NCBI RefSeq assembly: GCF_019455385.1
Contig: NZ_JACOFR010000001.1
Coordinates: 310,001 to 374,000, forward strand
DNA from: Bradyrhizobium sp. BR 10289
GTDB taxonomy: Bacteria > Pseudomonadota > Alphaproteobacteria > Rhizobiales > Xanthobacteraceae
Direction: 5' to 3'
Length of the DNA stretch: 64,000 nucleotides
The notes beneath the pieces were generated by a model. It was given only the letters and a program-made list of their open reading frames with translations. It did not search any database and was not told the origin of the DNA. The position numbers and the translations under genes are program-made. Of the stretch, positions 16,686 through 26,108 are shown piece by piece; positions within the stretch are counted from its first letter, which is position 1; every line of letters starts with the position of its first letter.

Positions 16686-18059
16686 CTAGGCCGCGAAACG
16701 CGCTTCGATCGCATCGAGGCGCGCGTTGATCTGCTGCATGTTGGCGACGAGGAACGGCACCGCTGCGGCTTTCTCAGCCGTCCACCATTCGTCCGGCGTG
16801 CGCCCGGGGCTCGCCAGCGACTTGTGTACGCCATAAGCCTGTTGCGCGATCACGCCAAAGCCGCGGATCGCGTTGCCGTCCTTGTCGAAATCGTAGATTT
16901 CGAGCCCATCGACAACGGTGCGCGCGAGGTCGAGCGACAGACGCTCGCGGTTCGGCTTGCCGCGAACGTCAGATGAGGTGCCGTACACCGTCGAGCCGGA
17001 CCCGTGTGTGATCGAGCCCTGAACGGTCGACTGGCTGCCATCGTAGAAAATCAAAAGCGTGCCGCTCGAACCGCTTCCGGCCGAAATGCGAACACCATAA
17101 TCGCCGGAGCCGCCATTGCTGTTGCGGAAGTCACCAACGATGCCGCCGGGCTGCGCGGAACTGATCGCGATCGCCGGGCCGTGGATCACGTCTCCGGCGA
17201 AGATGCCGCCGCCGACACCGATGCCGCCGGAGACTCGTAAAGCGCCCGTCGTCGTACTCGTCGCCGCCGTTGAACTGGTGACTTTCACATCTCGTCCGAC
17301 CAGATTTAGCAACGAACCATCGTTGAAAAGATAGGTCGAAGCGTCCGAGCCGAGAAACAGCGCGCCCGTCGTCGACGATCGCGACGCCGACATGTCACCG
17401 TTTGCGATTGAAGTGGGTGCGACGCCGGCCCAGATGTACCCAAACGCTTTGACGTGAGCCCCTAGAGAGATTGTTGATCCATTGATCGCACCCGCAACAC
17501 CAAGGCCGCCGTCGATGACTATTGCGCCAGTGCTTGTGCTCGTCGATGCCGTGGTGTTGGTGAAGTGGTTGGCATTCGCCAGCACCGCATCGCCGATCCC
17601 CGGCTGGCCCTGAAACACCCACGCACCCGCGCTCTTCAGCCAGTATTTGCGGGTCGTGAGCTGCACGGCATATTGCCCATCCTTGCCGAGCGAGGGATCA
17701 GGCGAGGTCAGGGACGGATCGACCTCGATATAGCGCGTAGCGCTGTTGAGCGCCTGCACGGTCTTGATCAGGGCATCGGCCGCATAGGCGCCGACCAGGC
17801 TGTCGCCGACCACGCGCTGATTGGCGTCCAGCCAGATCGCGTAAGCCGAGCCGCTCAAGGTCGCGCCGGGCCAGGGCGTGATGGTGAGATGGGTGTCGTC
17901 GATGACGTCGACGATCAGCGCGCTGTTATGCCCGCTCTGGAAACGGTCGCCCGGCCGGGCATTGGCCGTGCTCGACCACGCCGTGCCGGTGCCGGTGACG
18001 GCTGTGCCATCGGCCGCGACAGAAACGGTGCCGGTGGTGTAGCTATTGAGAGCGGTCAT
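16686..18059 (-). CDS. Tail fibre/spike with C-terminal S74 intramolecular chaperone
   Basis: A 457-residue protein. The N-terminal half starts with a short repeat domain (TGTVSVAADGTAVTGTGTAWSS); the middle has Ser/Thr-rich repeats of the type TSTSTGAIVIDGGLGVAG, SRSSTTGALFLGS, TSTTTGALRVSGGIGVGGG, typical of trimeric fibres. The last about 100 residues are a peptidase S74 chaperone domain: the self-cleavage site lies in GTSSDVRGK at about residue 363, and coiled-coil helices end the protein (ANMQQINARLDAIEARF). It is probably the receptor-binding fibre; the chaperone folds the trimer and cuts itself off. Confidence 0.85.
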   Translation of the reverse strand: MTALNSYTTGTVSVAADGTAVTGTGTAWSSTANARPGDRFQSGHNSALIVDVIDDTHLTITPWPGATLSGSAYAIWLDANQRVVGDSLVGAYAADALIKTVQALNSATRYIEVDPSLTSPDPSLGKDGQYAVQLTTRKYWLKSAGAWVFQGQPGIGDAVLANANHFTNTTASTSTSTGAIVIDGGLGVAGAINGSTISLGAHVKAFGYIWAGVAPTSIANGDMSASRSSTTGALFLGSDASTYLFNDGSLLNLVGRDVKVTSSTAATSTTTGALRVSGGIGVGGGIFAGDVIHGPAIAISSAQPGGIVGDFRNSNGGSGDYGVRISAGSGSSGTLLIFYDGSQSTVQGSITHGSGSTVYGTSSDVRGKPNRERLSLDLARTVVDGLEIYDFDKDGNAIRGFGVIAQQAYGVHKSLASPGRTPDEWWTAEKAAAVPFLVANMQQINARLDAIEARFAA

Positions 18060-18559
18060 GCGGAAGCCTCATTGGCGCGGTCGGCGATCAGTTGCAACCG
18101 AAGACGCGACGCAGGGTCGGAGCCATCAGGTCGGTTCGGAATGGCGGCCAGCACGTCGCCCCAGTCCGCTCGGCCTTTCGACGCATCTCGCAGCGCCGCC
18201 CGGTAAGCGATCCACGCGGCACGGTCGGTCTCGCCGACGCGAAAGTCCTCGACATTGACGAACTTGTCGGACGCTTCGAGCTCCATCCGGATGGTCGCGC
18301 GCACGTCCCACATCCTGTCGGGCGGCGGGTCGGGCCTATCCTTCGCCACGACGCGTCCGGTCTGCGGGTCAAACCTTTGCGTCCTCGGATCGATATATTG
18401 GTTATCGATGAATGCGACCTTGCAGCCGGGGAAATGACTCTCGTCAGAGCCGCCATCATCGTCCGATCCGAAGCCAAACAATATGATCTGGCCGCGCGTC
18501 GGCGCTGGTATCGTCACGGCCGCGGCCGCATCTGCGTCGTCGACATAATGAATGTTCAT
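18056..18559 (-). CDS. Tail fibre assembly-like protein
   Basis: A 167-residue protein with an acidic N-terminal half and a C-terminal stretch RAAWIAYRAALRDASKG, the Trp-x-x-Tyr-Arg pattern of phage tail-fibre assembly chaperones. It overlaps its neighbours by ATGA on both sides, between the tip protein and the fibre, which fits that role. The longer frame to 18805 overlaps the tip gene and lacks support. Confidence 0.65.
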   Translation of the reverse strand: MNIHYVDDADAAAAVTIPAPTRGQIILFGFGSDDDGGSDESHFPGCKVAFIDNQYIDPRTQRFDPQTGRVVAKDRPDPPPDRMWDVRATIRMELEASDKFVNVEDFRVGETDRAAWIAYRAALRDASKGRADWGDVLAAIPNRPDGSDPASRLRLQLIADRANEASA

Positions 18560-21500
18560 CGCTTCACCGCCTCCGCAAAAATGGTGCTGCCGGCCTGCAT
18601 GTAGGTGAGACCGCTGCCGCTGAAGTAGCAGGCGATGGGAATCGTGATCGTGCTGCCGTTGCCCGTGATGTTGAAGATGCAGGACAGCGGCACCAGCACC
18701 AGACCTGACGCGTTGATCGAGGCCGTGATGTTCGTCTGGGTGACGCCGTTGACGTTGATCCAGAACGTGCTTGACTGGGTGCCAGAGGTGGCCGTGCTGA
18801 CCCACTGCGCATTCAGATCCACGAAAACCGGGATCGTCTTTCCTGACAGGCCCGTGGTGTCGATCGACAGGTCGAAGCTGAAAAAGCTGACGCTGGTCCC
18901 ATTGCCTGATACGTTCGACGCCAGGGCCTGCGCCACGGGCACGGTGACGGCGTTGTCGGCAATGCTCAGGCTCTTGACGCTCAGTGCACCGAAAACGCCA
19001 CTGTCCGAGGTCAGCTCACCGGCCCCGATCTTCACAGCCGTGATGGATCCCGCAACGATCGCGCGCGCATTGAGCGTGCCGTCGAGATACATGTTGCCGC
19101 TAAAGCCGAACGCGGGCGACCCTGCGAGTGTGCCCACGGTGAGCGCGGCTACGGGCGATCCGCCGTTATAGCCCGGCAGTTGAAACTGGAATTTGTCGGC
19201 CTGCACCGTGAAGGCCGAGAAGCTAGCTCCCGCATCAAGCCGCACGGCACCCCTGATGACGCCGCCGACCGTGATGTCGACACCCCAGCTACCGCCGACG
19301 ATGCCGTTCAGCGTCGCGATGGCGATGGAGTGAGATGAGACCGAGGCGTTGAGCGAGCCAACAGCGGCATTGTTGGTGAACTGGTAGGACGAGAGGCTGG
19401 CACTCACATCCGCGATCGCACTCGCGTTGAACGCGATGCTAGCTGTGTTGGCCGCGACGTTGACCACGATATCTTCGATGTCCGACGCCAGCGCGGCGTC
19501 GGTGGCCACCGACACCGTCTGGACCTGCGAAATGTAGGCGTTGGCGTTGCCGAGCCCCAGAGACAGCTCGCTGCGCACCTCCTTTGTCAGCGTGTAACTC
19601 TGCGCACCCAGCATGGCCTGAATTGCCATCATGGTGTTGCGGAGCATATTGAGCTTGTCGTCGTCCTGGCCGTGCAGCGTGGTCACCGCGGCATGAATGG
19701 CCGCGTCAACATCCGCCAGGGTCAGCTTGACATCGGGCGTCGTCACATTGACCCAGCCCGACCACAGCATGTCGCGCGGCGAGGACGGTATATATTGCCC
19801 GCGCACCTGGTAGGTGGTCGCCGGCAGCAGACCTTCGGTGAGAATTCGGTTTCCAGCCGAGAACCTTGTTCCGACTCGACCATGCGTGACCGCCGATCCA
19901 TCGGAAGCCAGCTTGATCTCGAAGGCGATATCGCTCACGCCCGGCTGGACATCCCAACTGATCAGGATCGCAGGCCGGCGTCCGACGCCGCCGGAATCCA
20001 CCAACGTGTAGGGCTCGGCGTCCCAGTTGGTCACGCCCTGCGCCGGCGGCGGGTTCGAGATCAGGGTGCCGGGCTCGACCGGCCTTAGATCATGGTCGCG
20101 ATCCCAGTCATAGTCGGACGGATCGACCTCGGTGATCACGAGCACCGCATCGAGATTGGCCTTGTCGGTGCCGGCATCGACCTGGAATTGCTTGGCGCTG
20201 TAGCCGTTGCGCACGCTGGTCCACGCGCCGACGTCGCCAGGCTCGACGAGCCAGAACGCGGGCCCAAGCGTGACGGTATGCCCGCGCGCCCGCTGGCCTA
20301 CCTCGATCGCCGACTTTTGCAGCCGCTGCACCTGTTCGGGATAAGGCACGGCGTCGAAGGCCGGACTCGCCATCAGGCGGCGGTTGCCATCCTTCACCTC
20401 GAGATCGGTGCGGTAATAGGCCGGCGCCGTCGCGGTGTTCCAACCCTGCGCCGGATCGGGATACGTCGCCTGGATGCCGTTGACGCTGTCGGACAGCGCG
20501 AAGAACGGCCGGAAGGTCTGGCTCTCGGTCGAGAGGATGTCGCCGTCGGTGAAGCTGAAGCTCACGCTGTCGGGCGCGCCGAGATGGCATTTATAGAAGC
20601 CGCCGACCTCGGAGATCTTGCCCTGGCAGCCTGTCATCAACGCTTCGAGCAGGTTAACCGGCTGCGCATCGACATTGACCTGAAGGCCCGTGCGATAGGT
20701 CGGCTCCGGCCCGGCGTCACCCTCGACCGTGAAGCGGCACTTCTCGATCTGCGTGATCCAGTTGGTGATGGGCAGGCGCGCAGCTGCAGTGTTCTGCAAG
20801 CCGTAGAGCCAGACGCCGGCATAGGAAATGCCACGCAACACGGCATAGGCCTGCACCGCCGGAAAATTGTCGCCGTCGCCGCCCCATGTCGAGGGGTCGG
20901 CATAGCGATGCGGTCCGCTGCCTCCGACCGTGGAATCCTTCGATGGGTCATAGAGCGCGATGCCCGACAGCTCCGCCTTGAAGGTCGGAAAGCCGTTCCA
21001 AAGGTTCTCGTCGTTGAAGGCGATCGCGATGAAGTAGGACACGCCCTTGCCGACGCGCGTATCCTGATAAGGCCGCGCCGTCGCGGCCATCGACGCGACC
21101 AGGTAGGCGTCCGCCGCGGTCTGCGTGCCGTCATAGTACTTGAGCCAGAGATGCGGCGTCGGCGCGCCTTCGCCATTGTGCGGCCGGATATATTCCGGAA
21201 CGGCGTAGCCCATGCTGCCGGAGCCGACTGTCTGATAGTCCGCGGCGCCGGCCGGCAGCGTGATCTGCTGTCCATTGACGTGGAAGCCCTTCAGCTTCTC
21301 CGGCAAATCGGAGACCGCGATTACCCAGCACTGCAGCGCGTTCGGCGTGTCGTAGCCCTGGCCGAAGAAGTTCGCGTAGACGAGCGAGCCGGCGGTGGCG
21401 TGGAAACCGAGACCGAACGAGCGCGGCACCGCGCCGCCGCCCTGGAGCTGGCCCTGCACGCCGAAGCTATCGGTGCTTTGCTGCGGCTTGCCAGCGAGCG

Positions 21501-21615
21501 CCTTCACGGCATAGGACAGCGCAAACGACGTTGCCAGCGATGCGACCGTCACGAACGCGGTTGCGGCAAATCCGGTCAGTCCGATCGCAGCGGCGATGGC
21601 TGTGAAAATTGCCAT
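18556..21615 (-). CDS. Tail tip/host-specificity protein, J-like
   Basis: A 1019-residue protein and the largest gene of the tail operon. A hydrophobic, Ala-rich N-terminus (FTAIAAAIGLTGFAATAFVTVASLATSFALSYAV) precedes a long beta-rich region. A fibronectin-like segment follows (PAILISWDVQPGVSDIAFEIKLA...LLPATTYQVRGQYI), then a helical coiled-coil part (LNMLRNTMMAIQAMLGAQSYTLTKEVRSE, repeated TASIAFNASAIADVSASL). This order matches gpJ-like central tip proteins of siphoviruses, which form the tail tip and contact the host receptor. Confidence 0.82.
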   Translation of the reverse strand: MAIFTAIAAAIGLTGFAATAFVTVASLATSFALSYAVKALAGKPQQSTDSFGVQGQLQGGGAVPRSFGLGFHATAGSLVYANFFGQGYDTPNALQCWVIAVSDLPEKLKGFHVNGQQITLPAGAADYQTVGSGSMGYAVPEYIRPHNGEGAPTPHLWLKYYDGTQTAADAYLVASMAATARPYQDTRVGKGVSYFIAIAFNDENLWNGFPTFKAELSGIALYDPSKDSTVGGSGPHRYADPSTWGGDGDNFPAVQAYAVLRGISYAGVWLYGLQNTAAARLPITNWITQIEKCRFTVEGDAGPEPTYRTGLQVNVDAQPVNLLEALMTGCQGKISEVGGFYKCHLGAPDSVSFSFTDGDILSTESQTFRPFFALSDSVNGIQATYPDPAQGWNTATAPAYYRTDLEVKDGNRRLMASPAFDAVPYPEQVQRLQKSAIEVGQRARGHTVTLGPAFWLVEPGDVGAWTSVRNGYSAKQFQVDAGTDKANLDAVLVITEVDPSDYDWDRDHDLRPVEPGTLISNPPPAQGVTNWDAEPYTLVDSGGVGRRPAILISWDVQPGVSDIAFEIKLASDGSAVTHGRVGTRFSAGNRILTEGLLPATTYQVRGQYIPSSPRDMLWSGWVNVTTPDVKLTLADVDAAIHAAVTTLHGQDDDKLNMLRNTMMAIQAMLGAQSYTLTKEVRSELSLGLGNANAYISQVQTVSVATDAALASDIEDIVVNVAANTASIAFNASAIADVSASLSSYQFTNNAAVGSLNASVSSHSIAIATLNGIVGGSWGVDITVGGVIRGAVRLDAGASFSAFTVQADKFQFQLPGYNGGSPVAALTVGTLAGSPAFGFSGNMYLDGTLNARAIVAGSITAVKIGAGELTSDSGVFGALSVKSLSIADNAVTVPVAQALASNVSGNGTSVSFFSFDLSIDTTGLSGKTIPVFVDLNAQWVSTATSGTQSSTFWINVNGVTQTNITASINASGLVLVPLSCIFNITGNGSTITIPIACYFSGSGLTYMQAGSTIFAEAVKR

Positions 21616-21616
21616 T

Positions 21617-22075
21617 TCAAACCGCCTTCAAGAAGTGCGTTTCGGCGTGACGATAGCCACGGCGCTCGTAGAGCCGGGCGATGATCGGGTCGTCGTCCAT
21701 GCCGGCCATGCCGACAAAACTGCACCCCTTTCCGCTGGCCCAGGCCTCATAGGCGTCGAGCATGGCAAACGCCGATCGGCCGCGGTGCGCCGGGTCGATC
21801 CACCAAACCGTCTCGCTCGCCAGCCACACCGGACCGTAGGGATGTTCGTAAGCGACCGCGAGCAGAAGGCCCTCGGCCACGCCAGAGACGTCATGGACGA
21901 GCGCGCAGCCGTTCATCATCTCCAGATGCCGAACGAACAGACGCTCGGCATAGGACGCAACGAACGGAAACGCGAAGCCGCTCTTGCCGGTGCCGTCAAA
22001 TCCGGCAGCCAGGCGGGAGTCGCGTAGCAGCTCGATCGCGCGCGCCGTGTCGGACCTGGTTGCGCTGCGGATCAT
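21617..22075 (-). CDS. GNAT-fold acetyltransferase in the tail operon
   Basis: A 152-residue protein: MIRSATRSDTARAIELLRDSR, a central VWLASETVWWIDPAHRGRSAFAMLDAYEAWASGKGC (strand, P-loop-like turn and helix of GNAT), and a C-terminal ARLYERRGYRHAETHFLKAV. The start ATG at 22075 overlaps the stop of the upstream gene, so it is fully embedded in the operon. GNATs occur at this location in several siphoviruses; the substrate is unknown. Phage Mu Mom is also GNAT-like, but nothing here shows DNA modification. Confidence 0.75.
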   Translation of the reverse strand: MIRSATRSDTARAIELLRDSRLAAGFDGTGKSGFAFPFVASYAERLFVRHLEMMNGCALVHDVSGVAEGLLLAVAYEHPYGPVWLASETVWWIDPAHRGRSAFAMLDAYEAWASGKGCSFVGMAGMDDDPIIARLYERRGYRHAETHFLKAV

Positions 22076-22740
22076 CTGAAGAACCCCGCGCTCTTGGCGA
22101 TCGAGACCAGGTCGATCGGCCCGCTCTGCTTGCCCCAATATTGCTGCCACTCGGAGACGACAGCCGTGTCCTGGTAGAAATTGTCTGTGGCGCTGCGCAG
22201 GCGCTGCGAAGCATCCGACCGCGTATCCGGATTGGAGCGGGTCAGCTCCGCGGTGTTGCCTGTGCAGGTCAGCGTGACGTCGCCAGTCTGTCCCGCCGGC
22301 GGCGTGGTGATCGGCGCCTGGTCGATCGTGCCGGCAAAGCGCGGGAACGCGGGCGCGATCATGTTATGAGTATCGAGATTGAACAGGCCGCAGAAGATCT
22401 GCACCTTGCCCTGCTTGCAGTCGTAGCCGCGCACCAGATTGTTCACGCGGTCGGCGACCTGCGCCAGCTTCACCGTGATGGTTTGCACCGTGAGGTTCGA
22501 GACCCGCGGAATATCAGAGATCGAAATCAGCCCGCCGGCGCCGGCGAAGGTCCGCGTCACGGTCGCGCCGCTGTCGGGGTCGATCACTTGGGCATCGAGA
22601 TTGCCGACATCGGACCAATAGCCGTCGGTGACGGGATTGCCGGTGCTGCGGTCCCGCACCACGAACCAGATGAAGTCGCGTTTGTAGAGCCGGCGCGCCT
22701 GCAGCGCCGCGAAGTTCTCAGCCGAGAGCGACAGGGTCAT
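22072..22740 (-). CDS. Tail tip-associated protein
   Basis: A 222-residue protein, coupled by ATGA overlaps to both neighbours. It is beta-rich (IWFVVRDRSTGNPVTDGYWSDVG, then VSNLTVQTITVKLAQVADRV) and ends with a Trp/Gln segment (EWQQYWGKQSGPIDLV). The position between the tape measure side and the tip protein matches the small tip/distal-tail proteins of siphoviruses (compare GTA gp12-gp14 positions). The family is not certain. Confidence 0.7.
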   Translation of the reverse strand: MTLSLSAENFAALQARRLYKRDFIWFVVRDRSTGNPVTDGYWSDVGNLDAQVIDPDSGATVTRTFAGAGGLISISDIPRVSNLTVQTITVKLAQVADRVNNLVRGYDCKQGKVQIFCGLFNLDTHNMIAPAFPRFAGTIDQAPITTPPAGQTGDVTLTCTGNTAELTRSNPDTRSDASQRLRSATDNFYQDTAVVSEWQQYWGKQSGPIDLVSIAKSAGFFR

Positions 22741-23372
22741 AGCAGGGCCTGCCCGGTCTTGAAGGTGAGCCGGCCGTATTTGCCGCGCGTCTGGGTCGGC
22801 ACCACCGAGCCGGGCATCAGCGTGAAGATCCCGCGCGGCGCCTTCAGATTGACGGCCGTCGAGAGCGTCCAACCGGCCCGCAGATGCGGCCGCACCTCGA
22901 ATTGCGGCGAGACGCCGCCGCCGCTCGCCGTCACCGTCTCCATCGCCTGGTGCAGCGCGCGGCCGCCGGTGTAGTCGAACGACAGATAGTCGCCGCGCGA
23001 GATCACCTGGCCGGCATTGAGGCCGGACAGCGACACCGCCTTGTTGTTGGCGTTGACGGCCGCGAGCACGCCATTGGCCGCGCCGGTGCCGTCCGGGTAA
23101 AGACGCGGCGCCGGCCGCCGCAGGTCCCATCCTTCGAACGGATTGATGATGCCGTCGAGCGATGCAAGCACGGCCTGGTAGTCGACCATGACGTCGTTGT
23201 GCAGCTCTTCGGTGGTGTAGGTCGCGAACCAGAGCGCCGGGCCGAGATCCTTGCCGATCGTGATGCCGCTCGCCAGACGGCTCTGCTCCTGCTGCGACAC
23301 CGGCTCGAAGGTGAACGGCGCCTCGAAGCCGACGAGTGTGAGGATATCCGAGCGCGGAAAGGTGATGGCCAT
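22737..23372 (-). CDS. Distal tail/tip protein
   Basis: A 211-residue protein directly after the tape measure gene; the start ATG overlaps its stop by one base (TGATG). The sequence is beta-rich with MAITFPRSDILTLVGF and a C-terminal GKYGRLTFKTGQALL. Genes at this position normally encode a distal tail protein joining tube and tip. Assigned by position and length. Confidence 0.68.
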   Translation of the reverse strand: MAITFPRSDILTLVGFEAPFTFEPVSQQEQSRLASGITIGKDLGPALWFATYTTEELHNDVMVDYQAVLASLDGIINPFEGWDLRRPAPRLYPDGTGAANGVLAAVNANNKAVSLSGLNAGQVISRGDYLSFDYTGGRALHQAMETVTASGGGVSPQFEVRPHLRAGWTLSTAVNLKAPRGIFTLMPGSVVPTQTRGKYGRLTFKTGQALL

Positions 23373-25660
23373 CAGAACTTCCTCTGCGCTCTGGCCAGCG
23401 TTGCGGCGTCTCCGACATGGTCGACAAATTGCTGGCTGCCGACATAGCCGCCGAGCGTGTCCGAGGCCGACTGCATCGAAACGTCCTTCACATAGGCTTT
23501 GAATTCGCCGCTGCTGTCGAAGGTCACGCCGATGCCGACCTTGAGGCCGCTGGCCGAAGCGCCTGATGCGGACGGCGCCGGAAGCGCGCGTACATCGCCG
23601 GTCGTGTTCAGCGTTCCCCCGCGGGCGAAGCCCGGCAGATAGGGTTTCGAGACCTGGTGCGGAAACACGGTCACGCCGCCGGCATGCACCTTCATGATCT
23701 CCGGCCCTTCCTCGCCGACGATGCCCCAGCCCGGACCGAACGTGCCGCCGCCGGCGGCGGCGAAGACGCCTGGCCCGTTCGGACCGCCGAGCACGATGCC
23801 GCCATTCTCGACGGTGCCGGTGCCGCCGATGCCGAACAGGCCGCCGAGCGCACCTAGCAATCCGCCGCCGCTCGAAGAGCCGCCGAACGCATTGAGGAAC
23901 AGCTTGTCCGCGGCCATCTGGATCATCTTGTCGGAGAGACGGCCGAGAGCGTTGAGACCGGCATTGGCGAACGAGCTCCACCATCCATTGCCGCTGCGCA
24001 GGCTCTGGCCGATGTCGGTGAAGAAGCTGCGGTTGACGCTCATTCCTTCGACGGCGAGAGAATCAAGCTGCTTGCGCGCGCTACCGGCCTCGTTCAGCGC
24101 CTGTTGAAACTGCGGCAGCGCGGCGCCGGCGACGCGCGCCGCATCCGCCGTATCTTCGAGTGACTTCGCCAGCGCGGTCTGCGCGGCGGCCATTTGTTTC
24201 GTGGCGGTGGGATCGAGAAGCTTGGCTCCGATCGCCGCCCTGATCTGATCGTTCGCCGCCTGCTGCGCTTTGGCGAGGTCGAACACACCAAGACTCGCTT
24301 GCTGCTGGATGCGAGCCATCTCGGCCTGTGCGCGAACCAGATCGAGAATCGCTCTTTGCTGGCGCTGTGTGATCGGAATGTCATTGAGCCGCGCGTTCTG
24401 TAGCTCAAGCTCCTTCGCTTTGACCTGGTCGTCGACGGTAGCGAGTTGTCCGAGCAATTGAATGCTTTGCAGCGTTCGCTGATTTCTGGCGACGACCTCA
24501 TCGCGTGTTTCCGGGTCCTTAACGCCCGCTCTATCATTCAGCGCCCGGGGGAGCGCGTTGCCGCTCAGAGGTCGATCGAAGGTGCCGAAGCGATCGCTGA
24601 AGGTCGACTGAACGGGCGTGATGCCCAGGCTCTTCGGATCGGAATTGAGGCCGAGACTGCCGGTAAAGTTAGTAAGCTTCGTCCAGAACGATGCGTTGCC
24701 AAAATCGCGGACCTTCGCTTGAAGGGTGTCGAAGAGGCTCACGCCGTCGAGGACGGCGCTCTTGAAGTTCTGCTTGAAGCGAGTGGTCGAGGTATCCCAG
24801 GCGTCGTCGAACTCACGAGCCTTGCGGATGAGGTTCAGCTCCGCTGCTTCGTTGAACTTCACCGTGTTGTCGGTGGCCGCCTTGATGCCGGCGCTGCCTT
24901 GTTCCATGAAGCGGACCCAGGCCGCGTCGCTCGGAAGTCCCGCGTCCCGAAGGATCTTCTGCTTCTGGATGTCGCTGGTCGAGTGCGCGACCAGGTCTGC
25001 CACAGTCGAAAGATAGCCGGAAAAGTCTTTCGCGCTCTTGCCGTTGGCAAGCATCAGGCCATTCAAGGTTCCGGCATGGCGTTGAGCTTCGAACACCTTG
25101 TCGGCGAACTCAGTGATGCCGGAGTTGAAGTCCGCGCTACTGATACCCTTGAAGGACATCGCTTGCTGAAGCGCGTGAAGCTTGCTGATGGGCTGATCGG
25201 TCGACCGGGCCAGGTCGTCGAGCGCTTTTGCATCGTTGATGACAGCGCGCGCGGTGAGAGCGGCGCCGGCGGCAACCGCAACCAAGCCGCCGATCACGGC
25301 CGTCGTCGGCGAGATCATGCCGAGCAGCGCGCCTGACGCTTCCTTGAACGCGCCGGAGAGCCCGCCGGGCCCGGACGCGGCGAACGAGAGGTGGTTGAGC
25401 TGCTGGCCCAGCGCCATCGAGAGCGGCTGCCCCGACGCCATCGCCTCGGCGAAGCTGCGGATCGAGTGCTGCGCCGCCATCGCCTGGGTTGAGAGGCCGG
25501 CATGGCTCTTGGCCAGATTGTCGTTGGCGGCGCCGGCGGCGGCCGTGGCGGCCTTCGCGTCGTTGGCGGCGGTGCCCAGACCCTTGACGGCCGACGAGGC
25601 ATCCTGCGCCGCTTTCTTGGCGCCGGACGCATCGCCATCGATGACGAGCGAGACGCGCAT
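23372..25660 (-). CDS. Tail length tape-measure protein
   Basis: A 762-residue protein, the second longest in the operon. The N-terminus VSLVIDGDASGAKKAAQDASSAVKGLGTAA resembles tape-measure starts; long Ala/Gln/Lys-rich helices follow (SMALGQQLNHLSFAASGPGG, then LELQNARLNDIPITQRQQRAILDLVRAQAEM), with hydrophobic segments (MISPTTAVIGGLVAVAAGAALTARAV) and a Gly-rich part near the end (GGSSSGGGLLGALGGLFGIGG). The tape measure sets tail length and enters the cell envelope during infection. A long helix of this size would fit a siphovirus tail of roughly 100 nm (inference). Confidence 0.9.
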   Translation of the reverse strand: MRVSLVIDGDASGAKKAAQDASSAVKGLGTAANDAKAATAAAGAANDNLAKSHAGLSTQAMAAQHSIRSFAEAMASGQPLSMALGQQLNHLSFAASGPGGLSGAFKEASGALLGMISPTTAVIGGLVAVAAGAALTARAVINDAKALDDLARSTDQPISKLHALQQAMSFKGISSADFNSGITEFADKVFEAQRHAGTLNGLMLANGKSAKDFSGYLSTVADLVAHSTSDIQKQKILRDAGLPSDAAWVRFMEQGSAGIKAATDNTVKFNEAAELNLIRKAREFDDAWDTSTTRFKQNFKSAVLDGVSLFDTLQAKVRDFGNASFWTKLTNFTGSLGLNSDPKSLGITPVQSTFSDRFGTFDRPLSGNALPRALNDRAGVKDPETRDEVVARNQRTLQSIQLLGQLATVDDQVKAKELELQNARLNDIPITQRQQRAILDLVRAQAEMARIQQQASLGVFDLAKAQQAANDQIRAAIGAKLLDPTATKQMAAAQTALAKSLEDTADAARVAGAALPQFQQALNEAGSARKQLDSLAVEGMSVNRSFFTDIGQSLRSGNGWWSSFANAGLNALGRLSDKMIQMAADKLFLNAFGGSSSGGGLLGALGGLFGIGGTGTVENGGIVLGGPNGPGVFAAAGGGTFGPGWGIVGEEGPEIMKVHAGGVTVFPHQVSKPYLPGFARGGTLNTTGDVRALPAPSASGASASGLKVGIGVTFDSSGEFKAYVKDVSMQSASDTLGGYVGSQQFVDHVGDAATLARAQRKF

Positions 25661-26052
25661 CAGCCGGCCTCATTCAGCATCGCAGCAGCCGCCGATTCCA
25701 TGATGCGTATGCCGCGCCACAGTTCCGGCGTGACAGTGATGCCCTCCGCGTCGAGCCCCGCGCGCACCGCCGCATAGTCGAGCGAGATATAGATCGCGAC
25801 GGTCGGGCTGATCATGCCGCCGACCGGCATGATCGCGCCGCCCGCGCTGCAAGCGACCACGCGCCATTGCGAGGAGACACGGAGGAAGGCGTCGACGATT
25901 GCCAGATTGCCGGACCACAGATGCGTGAACTCGCCGTCGCCCGCCGGCGGAGGCTCGCTTGCCGCGATGGTCTCGCGCAGCTCCGCGAGCGAGTCGGCGT
26001 CGAAGCCGGCGTGGCGCGCGCCCTCGATCGCGGCTTGCACATCGCGGTCCAT
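25660..26052 (-). CDS. DUF1799-like protein, T part of the G/GT tail chaperone
   Basis: As a separate ORF it starts at ATG 26052 (MDRDVQAAIEGARHAG) and encodes 130 residues of the DUF1799 type found behind tail chaperones. The frame is also open upstream to the slippery heptamer at 26112-26118 and lies in the -1 frame relative to the preceding chaperone, so its main product is probably the fused GT chaperone (about 259 residues) made by frameshifting. GT proteins hold the tape measure before tube assembly. Confidence 0.75.
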   Translation of the reverse strand: MDRDVQAAIEGARHAGFDADSLAELRETIAASEPPPAGDGEFTHLWSGNLAIVDAFLRVSSQWRVVACSAGGAIMPVGGMISPTVAIYISLDYAAVRAGLDAEGITVTPELWRGIRIMESAAAAMLNEAG

Positions 26053-26108
26053 CTCCTGCCGGGCTGCCTGATCGCGAGCGCTTCTCGCCCAGCGCCTGGC
26101 AGCCCATA

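Noticed and set aside
20092..21684. A 530-codon rightward open frame opposite the tail-tip gene
   Set aside because: It is the Arg/Ala/Gly-rich mirror of a well-supported tip gene in high-GC DNA, without a ribosome-binding site or any recognisable domain.
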